Source of the DNA: Solirubrobacter deserti | GTDB taxonomy: Bacteria; Actinomycetota; Thermoleophilia; Solirubrobacterales; Solirubrobacteraceae | Direction: 5' to 3' | Assembly: GCF_027587175.1 (NCBI RefSeq) | Contig: NZ_JAPCID010000038.1 | Coordinates: 1-64,000 of the forward strand | DNA: 64,000 nucleotides | Part shown: positions 10,418 through 19,065 of the stretch, piece by piece | Numbering within the stretch: position 1 is the stretch's first letter | How the letters are laid out: the number at the start of each line of letters is the position of its first letter | The notes under the pieces: generated by a model | Database searches by the model: none | What the model saw: only the letters and a program-made list of their open reading frames with translations | What the model was told of the DNA's origin: nothing | Position numbers and translations under genes: made by a program

Positions 10418-11943
10418 GACAGGCATCGCTTCAAGGAGCGGGCGTTGAATCGCATCATGGCTTCATAGGTGCCGACGGTGTCGTCGAGCGTGTCGGAGTA
10501 GATGGGACAGAGACGGGCGCCGGTTTCTTCGGCGACCTCGCGCAGGGTTGTGGTGCGCCCGGCCAGACCGGGCTCGAGGAAGACGGACGGGACCTTCAGA
10601 TTGCGGATGGTCTCCGAGAGCTTGCGGCGGTCCGCGAGCGACGGCTCCACGGCGGGGTTGGGCGTCACGAACCCGGCGATCTCGATCCCGTAGGCGGCGC
10701 CGAGGTAGCCGAACGCGTCGTGGGTGGTGATCAGGTACCGCTGGCGGGCCGGGATCGCGGCGATCGTCCGGCGCAGGTCACGGTCAAGCGCGTCCAGGCG
10801 CGCGAGATAGGCGTCCGTCCGTTCGCGGTAGGTCTTCGCACCCTCCGGATCGGCCTCGATCAGCGTGTCGCGGATCAGTTCGGAGTACGCCATCACGTTC
10901 CGTGCGTTCTGCCACAGGTGCGGATCGATCTCGCCGTGGACGTGCTTGCCCAGGACGGCCTGCGGCAGCTGGTAGATCTGCTCGCCGGCGCGGCCCATGA
11001 ACCGGAACTCGCGCCCGGCCGGCACCTCGGCGATCGCCTTGGATGGGACCTCGATGACGATGTCGTCGGCCTCGTACTCGGTCTGGGTGTGGTCGCCGCC
11101 GCCCTCAGGGTCATAGAGGGCGAGCAGGCGGCCACGGTCGATGTCGGCGGTGAGGTCGGCGTGCCCCTGGTTGAGGACCGTCGCGCCGGCGGGTGGGCGG
11201 ACGCCGACGGCAAACGTGAACGTGGCCTGCCCGAGCGGGAGGGGCCGAGAGGTCGCGCTGACCTGCAGCGCCGCCTTGAAGGTGGCGGTGTACATCCCGG
11301 GCTTCGTGAACACCCACGACATGTGCGTGTGCGCATCCGCGGGCAGCGTCGCGGTGTCGTCCTTGTAGCCGCTCGCGGCGTCGAAGCCGTCGCTGGAGTC
11401 GAAGTAGAGCTCCGTCTCGCCGAACGTGCCGGTCAGGTACCCGTACATCGCGCCCGGACCTTTGACGTCGATCGCGGACAGCAGCACGTCGCTGGAGCGA
11501 TTGGTGCCGTGCCGGGCGCCGGTGCCGCGGGCGCGCAGGCCGAGCCAGATCGTGTCGAGGTTGACGTTCTCGACGAGCGGGATAACTTCGGCCGCGTACT
11601 TGGTCGCGTCCTCGGCCAGCGAGATGTTCGGCACGCCGTCGCGCAGGTTGGCGTCGAGCGTCTTGATGACGTTGTGCTGCTCGAGCATCATGTAGTTGCT
11701 GAAGGCGACGTCGGCGTAGACGACGTCGCGCACGTCCCGCAGGGTCGGTTCGTAGGCGTGCGGGTCGGCGCCGTCCGGGACTAGGCTCACGGCCCGGACG
11801 CGGTCGCCGCCGACCTGCTCGACCATGTCGCGCAGCAGGCTCGTCGTGGTGACCACTTGGAGCCGGTCGTCGGCGCTGGACAGGCCTTCGGGGGCGCCGC
11901 AGCCGGTCAGCAGGACGAGCGCGGCCAGCAGCGCCCAGCGCAC
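10414..11943 (-). CDS. zinc-binding lipoprotein with an inserted anchored repeat
   Basis: 509 residues. The lipobox LLTGC places the lipidated cysteine at residue 15. The ZnuA/TroA fold is split. The N-lobe (about 28-125) has the metal-site motif DPHAYEP (His62). The C-lobe resumes near 315 with HGEIDPHLW, then TTHDAFGYLGAAYG and a late YSDTLDD aspartate. Between them sits about 190 residues of choice-of-anchor M sequence (HTHMSW, GHAD), apparently in circularly permuted order. It lacks a His-rich loop; the insert occupies that place. Family knowledge (TIGR03772 type) says it delivers a divalent metal to the permease. Zinc is inferred from the Zur site and neighbours. Confidence 0.9.
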   Translation of the reverse strand: MRWALLAALVLLTGCGAPEGLSSADDRLQVVTTTSLLRDMVEQVGGDRVRAVSLVPDGADPHAYEPTLRDVRDVVYADVAFSNYMMLEQHNVIKTLDANLRDGVPNISLAEDATKYAAEVIPLVENVNLDTIWLGLRARGTGARHGTNRSSDVLLSAIDVKGPGAMYGYLTGTFGETELYFDSSDGFDAASGYKDDTATLPADAHTHMSWVFTKPGMYTATFKAALQVSATSRPLPLGQATFTFAVGVRPPAGATVLNQGHADLTADIDRGRLLALYDPEGGGDHTQTEYEADDIVIEVPSKAIAEVPAGREFRFMGRAGEQIYQLPQAVLGKHVHGEIDPHLWQNARNVMAYSELIRDTLIEADPEGAKTYRERTDAYLARLDALDRDLRRTIAAIPARQRYLITTHDAFGYLGAAYGIEIAGFVTPNPAVEPSLADRRKLSETIRNLKVPSVFLEPGLAGRTTTLREVAEETGARLCPIYSDTLDDTVGTYEAMMRFNARSLKRCLS

Positions 11944-11945
11944 GC

Positions 11946-12551
11946 TCAGCTCACCCGTACGGTCAGCGTCGCGGTGTCGGACAGGCTCTTGCCCGACCGC
12001 GACGTCGCGCTGGACTTGAAGCGCAGCTTGTACGTGCCGGCACGCGAGAACGACCAGTTGGCGTGCGCATGAACGCCGAGCGGGATCGTGCGCGTCCCGG
12101 GCCGTGAGCGGTTGGAGTCGAACAGGACGTTCGCGTCGCCGAAGGAGCCGGTGGTGAAGACCGCGACGCGGCCGGGACCGGAGACGCGCTCAAGCGTCCA
12201 GGTCAGCCCGGTGCGCAGCTGGCTCGTCTTGAGCTCCTCGGTGTTCCAGCCCAGCCAGATCACGCCGGACTTCTGCGTCTGCGGGATCATCCACACGCGC
12301 GTCCCCTTGCGGCCAAGGAAGTTGGCCCTCGGGAGCGTGTAGCGGGCCTTGGAGTTCAGTGAGACGACGACGTCGGAGGGATCGCGCCACACCGTGCGGC
12401 CCCCGCGCGTTGCGTCCTTCACCTGGGCCTGCAACTTGCCGCCGATGATCCGTGCGCCGTAGTCGGCGTGCCCGGAACTCAGGGTGACCGCGGCGTGCGC
12501 GGGGGCGGCGCCGGCCAGCAGGACGGCGAGGGTGACGAGAGAGGTCTTCAT
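11946..12551 (-). CDS. single-domain secreted choice-of-anchor M protein
   Basis: 201 residues, consisting only of a signal peptide (MKTSLVTLAVLLAGAAPAHA) and one M domain with GHAD near the start and HAHANW near the end. There is no linker, anchor or C-terminal sandwich, making it the minimal form of the domain. It lies second in the operon, 2 bases before the lipoprotein start and 7 bases after the upstream gene. It may be a soluble, diffusible binding protein. It is the best single protein for testing what the domain binds. Confidence 0.85.
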   Translation of the reverse strand: MKTSLVTLAVLLAGAAPAHAAVTLSSGHADYGARIIGGKLQAQVKDATRGGRTVWRDPSDVVVSLNSKARYTLPRANFLGRKGTRVWMIPQTQKSGVIWLGWNTEELKTSQLRTGLTWTLERVSGPGRVAVFTTGSFGDANVLFDSNRSRPGTRTIPLGVHAHANWSFSRAGTYKLRFKSSATSRSGKSLSDTATLTVRVS

Positions 12552-12558
12552 GTGAGGC

Positions 12559-13572
12559 TCAGTTCCGGACGCGCAACGCGATCGTTCGCGTGCGGGAGCG
12601 TCCTTCGGTGGTTGCGGTGATACGGACGATGTGGCGGCCGGCCTTGGGCCGCTTGTTCAGTCGCAGCTTCAGGGTGCGGGTGCCGGGGGAGACCGTGCGT
12701 GTCTTGGCGTGGGCCGTCGTGCGCCCCGATCGGCGGAGCGTCACGGCGACCTTCGCGCGGCGATCAAGCCGCACACGCAGGCGCAGCGTGCGGCCGCTGA
12801 GGCGCGCGGACAGCGGACGCAGCGCCGGCGCAGAGGTGGTGTCGCCGGTCGCGGGGGTGTCCGGTGCTCCGGGGATGCCCGGAGTCGGCGTGGCGGTCGG
12901 GCTCGGGCCTCCCGGGGCGCCAGGGTCCGGCGTCGGTGTCGGCGTCGGGTTGGTTGCCGTGCCGACCGTCACCGCGAGCGTCTGCGTGTCGCTTGCGGTC
13001 TGGCCGCCGCTCAGCCGGGCGCTCATCGTGAACGTGAGCCGGTACGCACCCTCGCGACTGAAAGCCCAGTTGGCGTGCGCGTGGGTGCCGAGCGGGATCG
13101 AGTAGGTGTCAGGTAGCCCGTCGTTACTGCGGAACACGATCTCCGGATTGCCGAACGTCCCGCTCTGGAAGACGCTGACGCTGCCCGGTCCGTCGACCGA
13201 GTCGAGGCGCCAACTCACCGCGCCGTCGACTTGGGCGTTGGAGAGCTCCTCGGTGTTCCAGCCGGGCCACAACAGGCCGGCGCGCTGGGTCTGTGGCAGC
13301 ATCCACACCGCGCTTCCCGGGGTGCCGAGGAAGGCGAAGGACGGCGACGACGGCACCGTCGTCCGCGCCGCGTCCAGGACGGCGAAGGTCACGGCGGGGA
13401 CGTCGCGCCAGACGGTGGTGCCACGGGTGCCGTCCTTGATCTGGCTGCGGAACTGTCCGTCGACGATGCGGGCCGCATAGTCGACATGGCCATCGGAGAG
13501 CACTTGCGCGCGAGCCGGCCCGGGAGCGAGCAGGGCCCCGGCAAGCGCGATGGGAATGAGTACAACACGCAC
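12559..13572 (-). CDS. secreted choice-of-anchor M protein with basic C-terminal domain
   Basis: 337 residues. Signal peptide (MRVVLIPIALAGALLAPGPARA), one M domain (GHVD, HAHANW), a Pro/Gly linker and the basic beta-sandwich ending IALRVRN. It is the first gene of the operon that ends with the transporter permease. The GTG at 13572 begins 6 bases after the TACGGT -10, so translation is probably leaderless. Role as for its paralogues: extracellular, zinc-controlled, ligand unproven. Confidence 0.82.
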   Translation of the reverse strand: MRVVLIPIALAGALLAPGPARAQVLSDGHVDYAARIVDGQFRSQIKDGTRGTTVWRDVPAVTFAVLDAARTTVPSSPSFAFLGTPGSAVWMLPQTQRAGLLWPGWNTEELSNAQVDGAVSWRLDSVDGPGSVSVFQSGTFGNPEIVFRSNDGLPDTYSIPLGTHAHANWAFSREGAYRLTFTMSARLSGGQTASDTQTLAVTVGTATNPTPTPTPDPGAPGGPSPTATPTPGIPGAPDTPATGDTTSAPALRPLSARLSGRTLRLRVRLDRRAKVAVTLRRSGRTTAHAKTRTVSPGTRTLKLRLNKRPKAGRHIVRITATTEGRSRTRTIALRVRN

Positions 13573-13578
13573 GGCGTC

Positions 13579-13607
13579 ACCGTATCAGGACTCAGTCCCA
13601 TTTACGA
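13579..13607 (-). promoter_or_regulatory. Zur-type promoter of the anchored-repeat transporter operon
   Basis: On the minus strand TGGGACTGAGTCCTG (13600-13586) is followed by TACGGT (13584-13579) and, 6 bases later, the GTG start. The operator overlaps the stop codon of the zur gene upstream, so this six-gene operon can be repressed independently of zur read-through. Confidence 0.65.
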
Positions 13608-14025
13608 CTTTGTGGCCTCGGATGACGACGTCGTGGCCGCTCAGTGTGACGCCGAGTCGGCGCGCGACGTCGTTGATCGCTTGTTCGAGGCCTTCATCGG
13701 TGAACGGCGTGGGGCTTCCGGTCGCTTCGTCGATGAAGTGGTGGTGATGGTGCCGCGGGTGCGCGATCTCGTAGCGAGCGACGCCGTCGTGATCGATGAA
13801 GCGCGACAGCAGCTTGAGCCCGTACAACTCCTCGAGTGTCCGGTAGACGGACGAGGGGGACGCGGTCGGCAGGCGCTCGAGGATGTCGTGAGCGCTGAGC
13901 AGGCATTGGCCTTCGCGAGCGAACAACTCGACGATCGCGGTCCTGGCGGGGCCCGCGCGGCGGCCGTTCGAGGACAGCGTCTCGTCTGCCTGCTCAAGCC
14001 ACTGATCCCGGAGCACTCGGTCCAT
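13585..14025 (-). CDS. zur: Fur-family zinc uptake regulator (Zur)
   Basis: 146 residues. A winged-helix domain (about 25-85, with SSVYRTLEEL as recognition region) is followed by a short dimerisation domain with an HHHHH run (92-96) and HDVVIRGH near the end. The ATG at 14025 lies 7 bases after a TACGGT -10, and the start at 14094 would cross the operator. Canonical Fur/Zur proteins have CxxC pairs for a structural zinc; here the position after the His run reads FIDEATG and only one cysteine (41) exists in the protein. Context (znu genes, COG0523 GTPase and shared dyads) supports zinc rather than iron sensing. Confidence 0.85.
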   Translation of the reverse strand: MDRVLRDQWLEQADETLSSNGRRAGPARTAIVELFAREGQCLLSAHDILERLPTASPSSVYRTLEELYGLKLLSRFIDHDGVARYEIAHPRHHHHHFIDEATGSPTPFTDEGLEQAINDVARRLGVTLSGHDVVIRGHKVVNGTES

Positions 14026-14032
14026 CGGCCGG

Positions 14033-14072
14033 ACCGTATCAGATTGATGGGATTGGTTCCCAGCCGTATGAT
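14033..14072. promoter_or_regulatory. divergent promoters sharing one Zur-type operator
   Basis: TGGGATTGGTTCCCA (14048-14062) is a strong dyad. Rightward: TTGATG (14044-14049), 17 bp, TATGAT (14067-14072), then ATG 6 bases later at 14079. Leftward: TACGGT (14038-14033), then the zur ATG 7 bases later at 14025. One repressor dimer could therefore control the NHL gene and autoregulate zur; both messages look leaderless. Confidence 0.7.
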
Positions 14073-14078
14073 CGCTGC

Positions 14079-16730
14079 ATGTCTGCACTTCCATCCCGCC
14101 TCCTGGGTGCGGGTCTTCTCGCGCTGCTGCTTGCCCCGCCGGCGCTCGCCGCGCCCGGCGATCTGACCACGATCGCCGGTGGACCGGGTGGCGGGTTGGC
14201 CACGGGACTCGGCCTGGTCCCGTCCGGACTCGCCGTCGTCGGTGGTGATCTGGTCGTCAGCGATCAGCAGAACGGCGCCATCCGCTCCGTGGCGTTGTCG
14301 ACCGGTGGCGTCATCACATTGGCCGGGACCGGGGCCGCCGGTTCCAGCGCCGCCAACACGACAACCGGCCGCGCGGGCACGCTTACCCAGCTCCCGGGCT
14401 ACGGCGCGAGCGTCGCCGGCCCTCTGGCCGTGGCCGTGGCGCCGGACGGCGACGTCGTCTTCAGCATCGGCAGCGGCGGCACGCTTCGCCGCCTGGACCG
14501 CACGACCGGGACGCTCGCGCGGATCGCGGGCACCGGCACGTTCTCCTCGACGGGCGCCGGTGACGGTGGCCCGGCGCTGGAGGCGGGGTTGAGCCTGGTA
14601 CGCGGGTTGGCCGTCGATGCGGACGGCGCGATCCTGCTGGCGGACGGCGGCCCGGGCCGAATCCGGCGCATCGACCCGGCGACCAACGTCATCACGACCG
14701 TCGCCGGTGGCGGCGCCACCGTGGGCGACGGCGGCGAGGCGGGGGCCGCGCGGCTGAGCGATCCGCGGCAGATCGCGCTCGATCCCGCGACCGGGGACCT
14801 GCTCGTGGCCGAGTTCGGCGGGCACCGCGTGCGCCGGATCGCGGCCGGCGCCGACGGCCGCATCGGCGCCACCGACACCATCACCACCATCGCGGGCGAC
14901 GGCACCGCCGCCACCGCTGAGACGCTCGGCGACGGCGGGCCGGCGTCCGCCGCGCGCCTGAACGCGCCCAGCGCCGTCGCCGTGCTGCCCAACGGGGCCG
15001 TCGCGGTCGCCGAGGGGACGGGCAACCGGCTCCGGCTCGTTCGCCCTGATGCCACGATCACCACCGTCCCGACCGCGGCGCTCGGCACGCCCGCCGCGCT
15101 TGCGGTGCGGGGTGCGGACCGGCTGTTCGTGGCCGAGACGAGCGCGACCACGCGCCGGGTGCAGGAGGTCACGATCCATCCCGCCACCGGGGCGCTGACG
15201 GCGATCCGGACCGTCGCCGGCAATGGCAGCAACGGCTTCTCCGGGCACACGACGCCCGCGGTCGAGGCGCAGCTCGCCGACCCCCGCGCCATCACGGTCG
15301 CTCCGGACGGCAGCTACTACATCGCCGACAACGCCAACGCCCGCGTGCGCCGGGTCGATCCGGCGACGGGCAAGATCACGACCGTCATCGGCAGCGGCAC
15401 CACGTGCCCGAACGCGAGCGACGCGACGTGCGTGGAGAACGTGCCGGCGTTGGAGGCGAAGATCACGCGGCCGTGGGACATCGCCGTGGGTCGGGACGGC
15501 AGCGTGTTCGTGCTCGAGAGCAACGCTGCGATCTCGCGCATCAGCCGCTTGGATCCCCAGACCGGCCGGCTGACGCGCGTCGCGGGTGGCGCGATCGGCT
15601 TCGCCGGGGACGGCGGCCCGGCGCGCGACGCCCGCTTCAACGAGGCGCAGGGTCTCGTGCTCGACGCCGCCGGGCGGTACCTGTACGTCGCTGACACCAA
15701 CAACCGCCGCGTGCGGCGGATCGACCTCCAGCAGGATGTGGTGACGACGATCGCCGGCACCGGCACGCCCGGCGCGACCGGCAACGGGGGCCCAGCCGCC
15801 CAAGCCACCCTGCAGGGCCTGCTCGGCATCTCGTTCGCGCTCGACGGGGATCTGCTGATTCCGGACAACACGGCCCGCGCCGTGCGCCGCATCGACCTTG
15901 CCACCGGGGTCATCACCGAGGAGGTGGAGGCGCTCGGCGAACATGACCACGATCACGGCCACGGCGACGAGCCGGAGGGCGAGCCGCACAGCGTCGTGCG
16001 CGTCGCCGAGCGCGCGGACGGCCACATCGTGCTCGTGGACAGCACCGGACACGCCGTCTACGAGGCCGAGCGCCACGGCGACCACCATCACGTCAACCGC
16101 ATCGCCGGCACGGGCACGCGGGACTTCACCGGCGAGGCCGGCCGATCGCTCACGACCGCGCTGGCCGCCCCCTACGACGCCGCGATCACACCCGCCGGGC
16201 ATGTGCTGATCGCCGACGGCGGCAACAACCGGATCCGCCTGGTCGAGTTCGCTGCGGACAAGGTGGAGGAGCCGGAGCCGACACCTACGCCGACGCCGGA
16301 AGCAACGCCCGACGCCGTCACCCCACTTCCCGCGGCGCCGCAGCCCGCCACGCCCCAGCCGATCACCCCGGCGGCACCGCTCACCGTTTCGGCCGGCAAG
16401 CCCAGCGTGAAGCGCGCCCACCGCACCGTGGCTCGTCTGCGTGCCGGGCTGGCGGTCACGGCTGCGGTGCGCGGCGCGACAAAGGTGCGCGCGGAGATCC
16501 GCGTCTCCGCTTCGACGGCGAAGCGCCTGCGCACACGCACGCGGCTCGCGGTCGTCACGCGGTCCGTCGCCGCGGACGGCACCTTGACGCTTCGCCTACG
16601 GCCGAGCGCCGCGATCCGCAAGCGACTCGCGCAGTCCCGACGGGCGGTGCCGGTGACGATCCGTGTCATCGCCACCGCCCCAGGAGCGAAGCCGGTGGTC
16701 TCCGCGACGACGCTCAGCCTGCGCGCGTAG
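14079..16730 (+). CDS. secreted NHL-repeat propeller with histidine-rich insert
   Basis: 883 residues. Signal peptide (SRLLGAGLLALLLAPPALA), then about 690 residues of NHL blades in which GDGGPA...AQL..P motifs recur, a Thr/Pro linker, and the basic beta-sandwich (about 775-883). A histidine-rich stretch at about 620-670 contains HDHDHGHG and HGDHHH and interrupts one blade; the paralogue at 2778-5699 lacks it. Such runs bind zinc in other proteins, so this is a candidate metal-loading loop. It is divergent from zur and shares its operator. The ATG follows TATGAT by 6 bases, with no ribosome site. Confidence 0.82.
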   Translation: MSALPSRLLGAGLLALLLAPPALAAPGDLTTIAGGPGGGLATGLGLVPSGLAVVGGDLVVSDQQNGAIRSVALSTGGVITLAGTGAAGSSAANTTTGRAGTLTQLPGYGASVAGPLAVAVAPDGDVVFSIGSGGTLRRLDRTTGTLARIAGTGTFSSTGAGDGGPALEAGLSLVRGLAVDADGAILLADGGPGRIRRIDPATNVITTVAGGGATVGDGGEAGAARLSDPRQIALDPATGDLLVAEFGGHRVRRIAAGADGRIGATDTITTIAGDGTAATAETLGDGGPASAARLNAPSAVAVLPNGAVAVAEGTGNRLRLVRPDATITTVPTAALGTPAALAVRGADRLFVAETSATTRRVQEVTIHPATGALTAIRTVAGNGSNGFSGHTTPAVEAQLADPRAITVAPDGSYYIADNANARVRRVDPATGKITTVIGSGTTCPNASDATCVENVPALEAKITRPWDIAVGRDGSVFVLESNAAISRISRLDPQTGRLTRVAGGAIGFAGDGGPARDARFNEAQGLVLDAAGRYLYVADTNNRRVRRIDLQQDVVTTIAGTGTPGATGNGGPAAQATLQGLLGISFALDGDLLIPDNTARAVRRIDLATGVITEEVEALGEHDHDHGHGDEPEGEPHSVVRVAERADGHIVLVDSTGHAVYEAERHGDHHHVNRIAGTGTRDFTGEAGRSLTTALAAPYDAAITPAGHVLIADGGNNRIRLVEFAADKVEEPEPTPTPTPEATPDAVTPLPAAPQPATPQPITPAAPLTVSAGKPSVKRAHRTVARLRAGLAVTAAVRGATKVRAEIRVSASTAKRLRTRTRLAVVTRSVAADGTLTLRLRPSAAIRKRLAQSRRAVPVTIRVIATAPGAKPVVSATTLSLRA

Positions 16731-16740
16731 CCGCCAGTGC

Positions 16741-16770
16741 ACGGGGCCATGGTCACGGCCATGGCCCCGT
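16741..16770. terminator. bidirectional terminator hairpin
   Basis: ACGGGGCCATGG (16741-16752) and CCATGGCCCCGT (16759-16770) pair perfectly over 12 bp around a 6-base loop. It lies between the converging NHL and GTPase genes. Confidence 0.75.
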
Positions 16771-16791
16771 CGCTTCCAAGCGCTTGGTCGC

Positions 16792-17934
16792 CTAAGCCAC
16801 GGCGTAGTCGTCGTGCCAGACGGGCCACGGGTCGGAGAGCTGCTCCCAGGCGCGCGGCCCGGTGGCCAGCTCGGCATCGTCGAGGAGACAGGCGTCGAGC
16901 CGCGCGGTGAGCGCGCGCTCGTCGAGCCCGATGCCGATGAACACGATCTCCTGGCCGGGCTCGTCCATCCAGGTCCCGCCCGGGCCGACGTGGATGACCC
17001 CGCCGGCCGTCGACCACTCCCCGGCCATCCCGACGCGCGAGGCGAGCCAGAAGAATCCTTTGGAACGGATGACTTCCGGGAATGCCTCTTCGAGCGCCGC
17101 CCAGAGCCGTGCCGGGTGAAACGGACGGCCGCGCCGGTAGACGAAGGACGTGAAGCCGTACTCGTCGGCTTCAGACTCTTCGTCGCCGCGCAGCGTCGCC
17201 AGCCAGCCCGGGGCCTCCGCGGCACGGTCGAAGTCGAAGCCGCCGGTGGCGATGAGCGCGTCCGCCGGGACGCGACCGTGTTGGGCGTGAAGGATGCGCG
17301 CACGGGGGTTGAGTCGCCGCAGTAGCGCGTTGAGGTGCAGGAGCTCGCCCTCTGCGAGTAGGTCGGTCTTGTTGACGATCAACACATCCGCGAACTCCAC
17401 CTGGTCGACGAGCAGGTCGACGACCGTACGCTCGTCCTCGGCATCGAGGCCGGCGCCGCGGTCGCGCAGGTCGTCGATCGAGCCCAGGTCACGGACGAAG
17501 GCGCCGCCGTCGACCACGGTCGCCATCGTGTCCAGCCGCGCGAGATCACCCAGGTTGCGCCCGTCGACGCCGTCGAACGTGAAGGTCTCGGCCACCGGCA
17601 ACGGCTCCGAGATGCCGGTCGACTCGATGAGCAGATAGTCGAACCGGCCGGAACGAGCCAGCCGCGCCACCTCGACGAGCAGGTCCTCACGCAGCGTGCA
17701 GCAGATGCATCCGTTGGTCAGCTCCACGAGGCGTTCGTCGACGCGCGTGAGGCCGTCCCGGACCAGCCGCGCGTCGATGTTGATCTCGCTCATGTCGTTG
17801 ACGATGACGGCGATCCTCAGGCCTTCGCGGTTGGCCAGCAAGTGATTCAGCGTTGACGTCTTGCCGGCGCCGAGGAAGCCGGAGAGCACGGTGACGGGCA
17901 GACGGCCGTCGAGTGGGCGAGGGGAGGAGGGCAT
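16792..17934 (-). CDS. COG0523 family GTPase, probable zinc metallochaperone
   Basis: 380 residues of the CobW/COG0523 G3E GTPase group. Walker A GFLGAGKT (19-26), the metal-binding CxCC motif in NGCICCTLR (Cys76, 78, 79), ESTGISEP and the NKTD guanine-specificity motif are all present, followed by the C-terminal CobW_C domain. Members controlled by Zur (YciC/ZigA group) deliver zinc to client enzymes during deficiency. Monocistronic, with its own Zur-type operator. The ATG at 17934 follows TACGGT by 6 bases. Confidence 0.9.
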   Translation of the reverse strand: MPSSPRPLDGRLPVTVLSGFLGAGKTSTLNHLLANREGLRIAVIVNDMSEINIDARLVRDGLTRVDERLVELTNGCICCTLREDLLVEVARLARSGRFDYLLIESTGISEPLPVAETFTFDGVDGRNLGDLARLDTMATVVDGGAFVRDLGSIDDLRDRGAGLDAEDERTVVDLLVDQVEFADVLIVNKTDLLAEGELLHLNALLRRLNPRARILHAQHGRVPADALIATGGFDFDRAAEAPGWLATLRGDEESEADEYGFTSFVYRRGRPFHPARLWAALEEAFPEVIRSKGFFWLASRVGMAGEWSTAGGVIHVGPGGTWMDEPGQEIVFIGIGLDERALTARLDACLLDDAELATGPRAWEQLSDPWPVWHDDYAVA

Positions 17935-17940
17935 GTGTCC

Positions 17941-17968
17941 ACCGTACTGTAAATGAGACTGAATCTCA
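17941..17968 (-). promoter_or_regulatory. Zur-type promoter of the GTPase gene
   Basis: TGAGACTGAATCTCA (17954-17968) is the most symmetrical dyad in the set. On the minus strand it is followed by overlapping -10 candidates TACAGT (17951-17946) and TACGGT (17946-17941). The second gives a leaderless ATG. Confidence 0.7.
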
Positions 17969-18240
17969 CCAGACCGTCACGGGAATTGGTTCTGCGGTGA
18001 GCGCGGTCGTGGCGATGTGCGCAACCCTGTGCCTTTACCGCCGCGGCCGGCGCCTCCAGAGTTCGGGTGCAGCTGAAGACCCGAACTTGGACTTGACTGA
18101 CACCGCGTCGACTGCGTCGCCTGACGGTCGTCTCCGTAGTCGCCGCTCTCGCCGCCGCGGCGATCACGTTCTAATCGCTCGAGGGCCGGCGGCCGGCAGT
18201 TCATCCTTGCTTCGCGGCGGCTCCGGATACTCTCGTGGGA

Positions 18241-19065
18241 ATGACTCTCATCGGGCTCTACGCCTTCGAGAAGCGTGCGCTGTACGAGGTGCTGCTCATC
18301 GCCGTGGGCGCCGGGCTGCTGGGCACGTGGATCGTCCTGCGCGGGCTCGCGTTCTACACGCACGCCGTCGCGGCGGCGGCGTTCCCGGGTCTGGTGCTGG
18401 CGGCGGGCCTGGGCTTCGCGCCGATGGTCGGCGCGGCGGGGACCGGGGCACTTGTCGCCGCGGGAGTCGGAGGGGCTTCTGCTCGCCGTCGTGCCCACTA
18501 CGACGTCGCGACGGCCTTGGCGCTCGTGGGTGCGTTGGTGGCGGGGGTGGTGCTCGCTTCGAACGTGTTCCACTCGGGTGCGGAAGTGGATTCGCTGCTG
18601 TTCGGCAGCCTGTTCGCGCTCACCGATCTGGACCTCGTGCTCGCTGGCGTGGCCTCTGTGCTGGCGCTGCTCGGAACGGTGGGCCTGGGACCGCGGTGGC
18701 TGGCGACGGGGTTCGACGCGACCGGCGCCCGCGCGCTCGGCGTCCGGTCTCGCGTGCCGGATCTGGTGCTGCTGGCGCTCGTCGCGTTCGCGTCGGTGGC
18801 GACCCTCGCCGCCGTGGGCGCGTTGCTGGCCACGGCGCTGCTCGTCGTCCCGGCGGCGACCGCACGGCTGTGGACGAATCGTCTGCTGGCGTGGCAGCTC
18901 ACCAGCGTGGCGTTGACCGCTGCGCTGGGCGTTGCCGGGGTGTGGCTGTCCGTGCGCACGAACGCGCCGCCCGGGGCGACGATCGCGGCGCTGGGCGGTG
19001 TGGCGTTTCTCATCTCCGCCCTGGTAAATGAGAGTGGTTCCCTCTATCGTCGGCGGCATGCGTAA
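18241..19065 (+). CDS. ABC-3 family zinc permease (first of two)
   Basis: 274 residues and about eight membrane helices. It matches the metal permease family, with VLRGLAFYTHAVAAAAFPG in the conserved N-terminal region and a glycine-rich membrane core. GTG 6 bases earlier (18235) is an alternative start; GATACT upstream gives a leaderless or near-leaderless message. The last 8 bases overlap the lipoprotein gene, and the next operator lies inside its 3' end. A second permease closes the operon, so the importer may be a heterodimer or have two alternative channels. Tail (SLYRRRHA) is basic. Confidence 0.85.
   Translation: MTLIGLYAFEKRALYEVLLIAVGAGLLGTWIVLRGLAFYTHAVAAAAFPGLVLAAGLGFAPMVGAAGTGALVAAGVGGASARRRAHYDVATALALVGALVAGVVLASNVFHSGAEVDSLLFGSLFALTDLDLVLAGVASVLALLGTVGLGPRWLATGFDATGARALGVRSRVPDLVLLALVAFASVATLAAVGALLATALLVVPAATARLWTNRLLAWQLTSVALTAALGVAGVWLSVRTNAPPGATIAALGGVAFLISALVNESGSLYRRRHA
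19022..19050 (+). promoter_or_regulatory. Zur-type promoter of the znuACB unit
   Basis: TGAGAGTGGTTCCCT (19029-19043) followed by TATCGT (19045-19050) and, 7 bases later, the lipoprotein ATG. TGGTAA at 19022-19027 is a weak -35 at 17-bp spacing. It lies inside the end of the upstream permease gene, giving the binding-protein operon its own zinc-responsive start. Confidence 0.6.
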
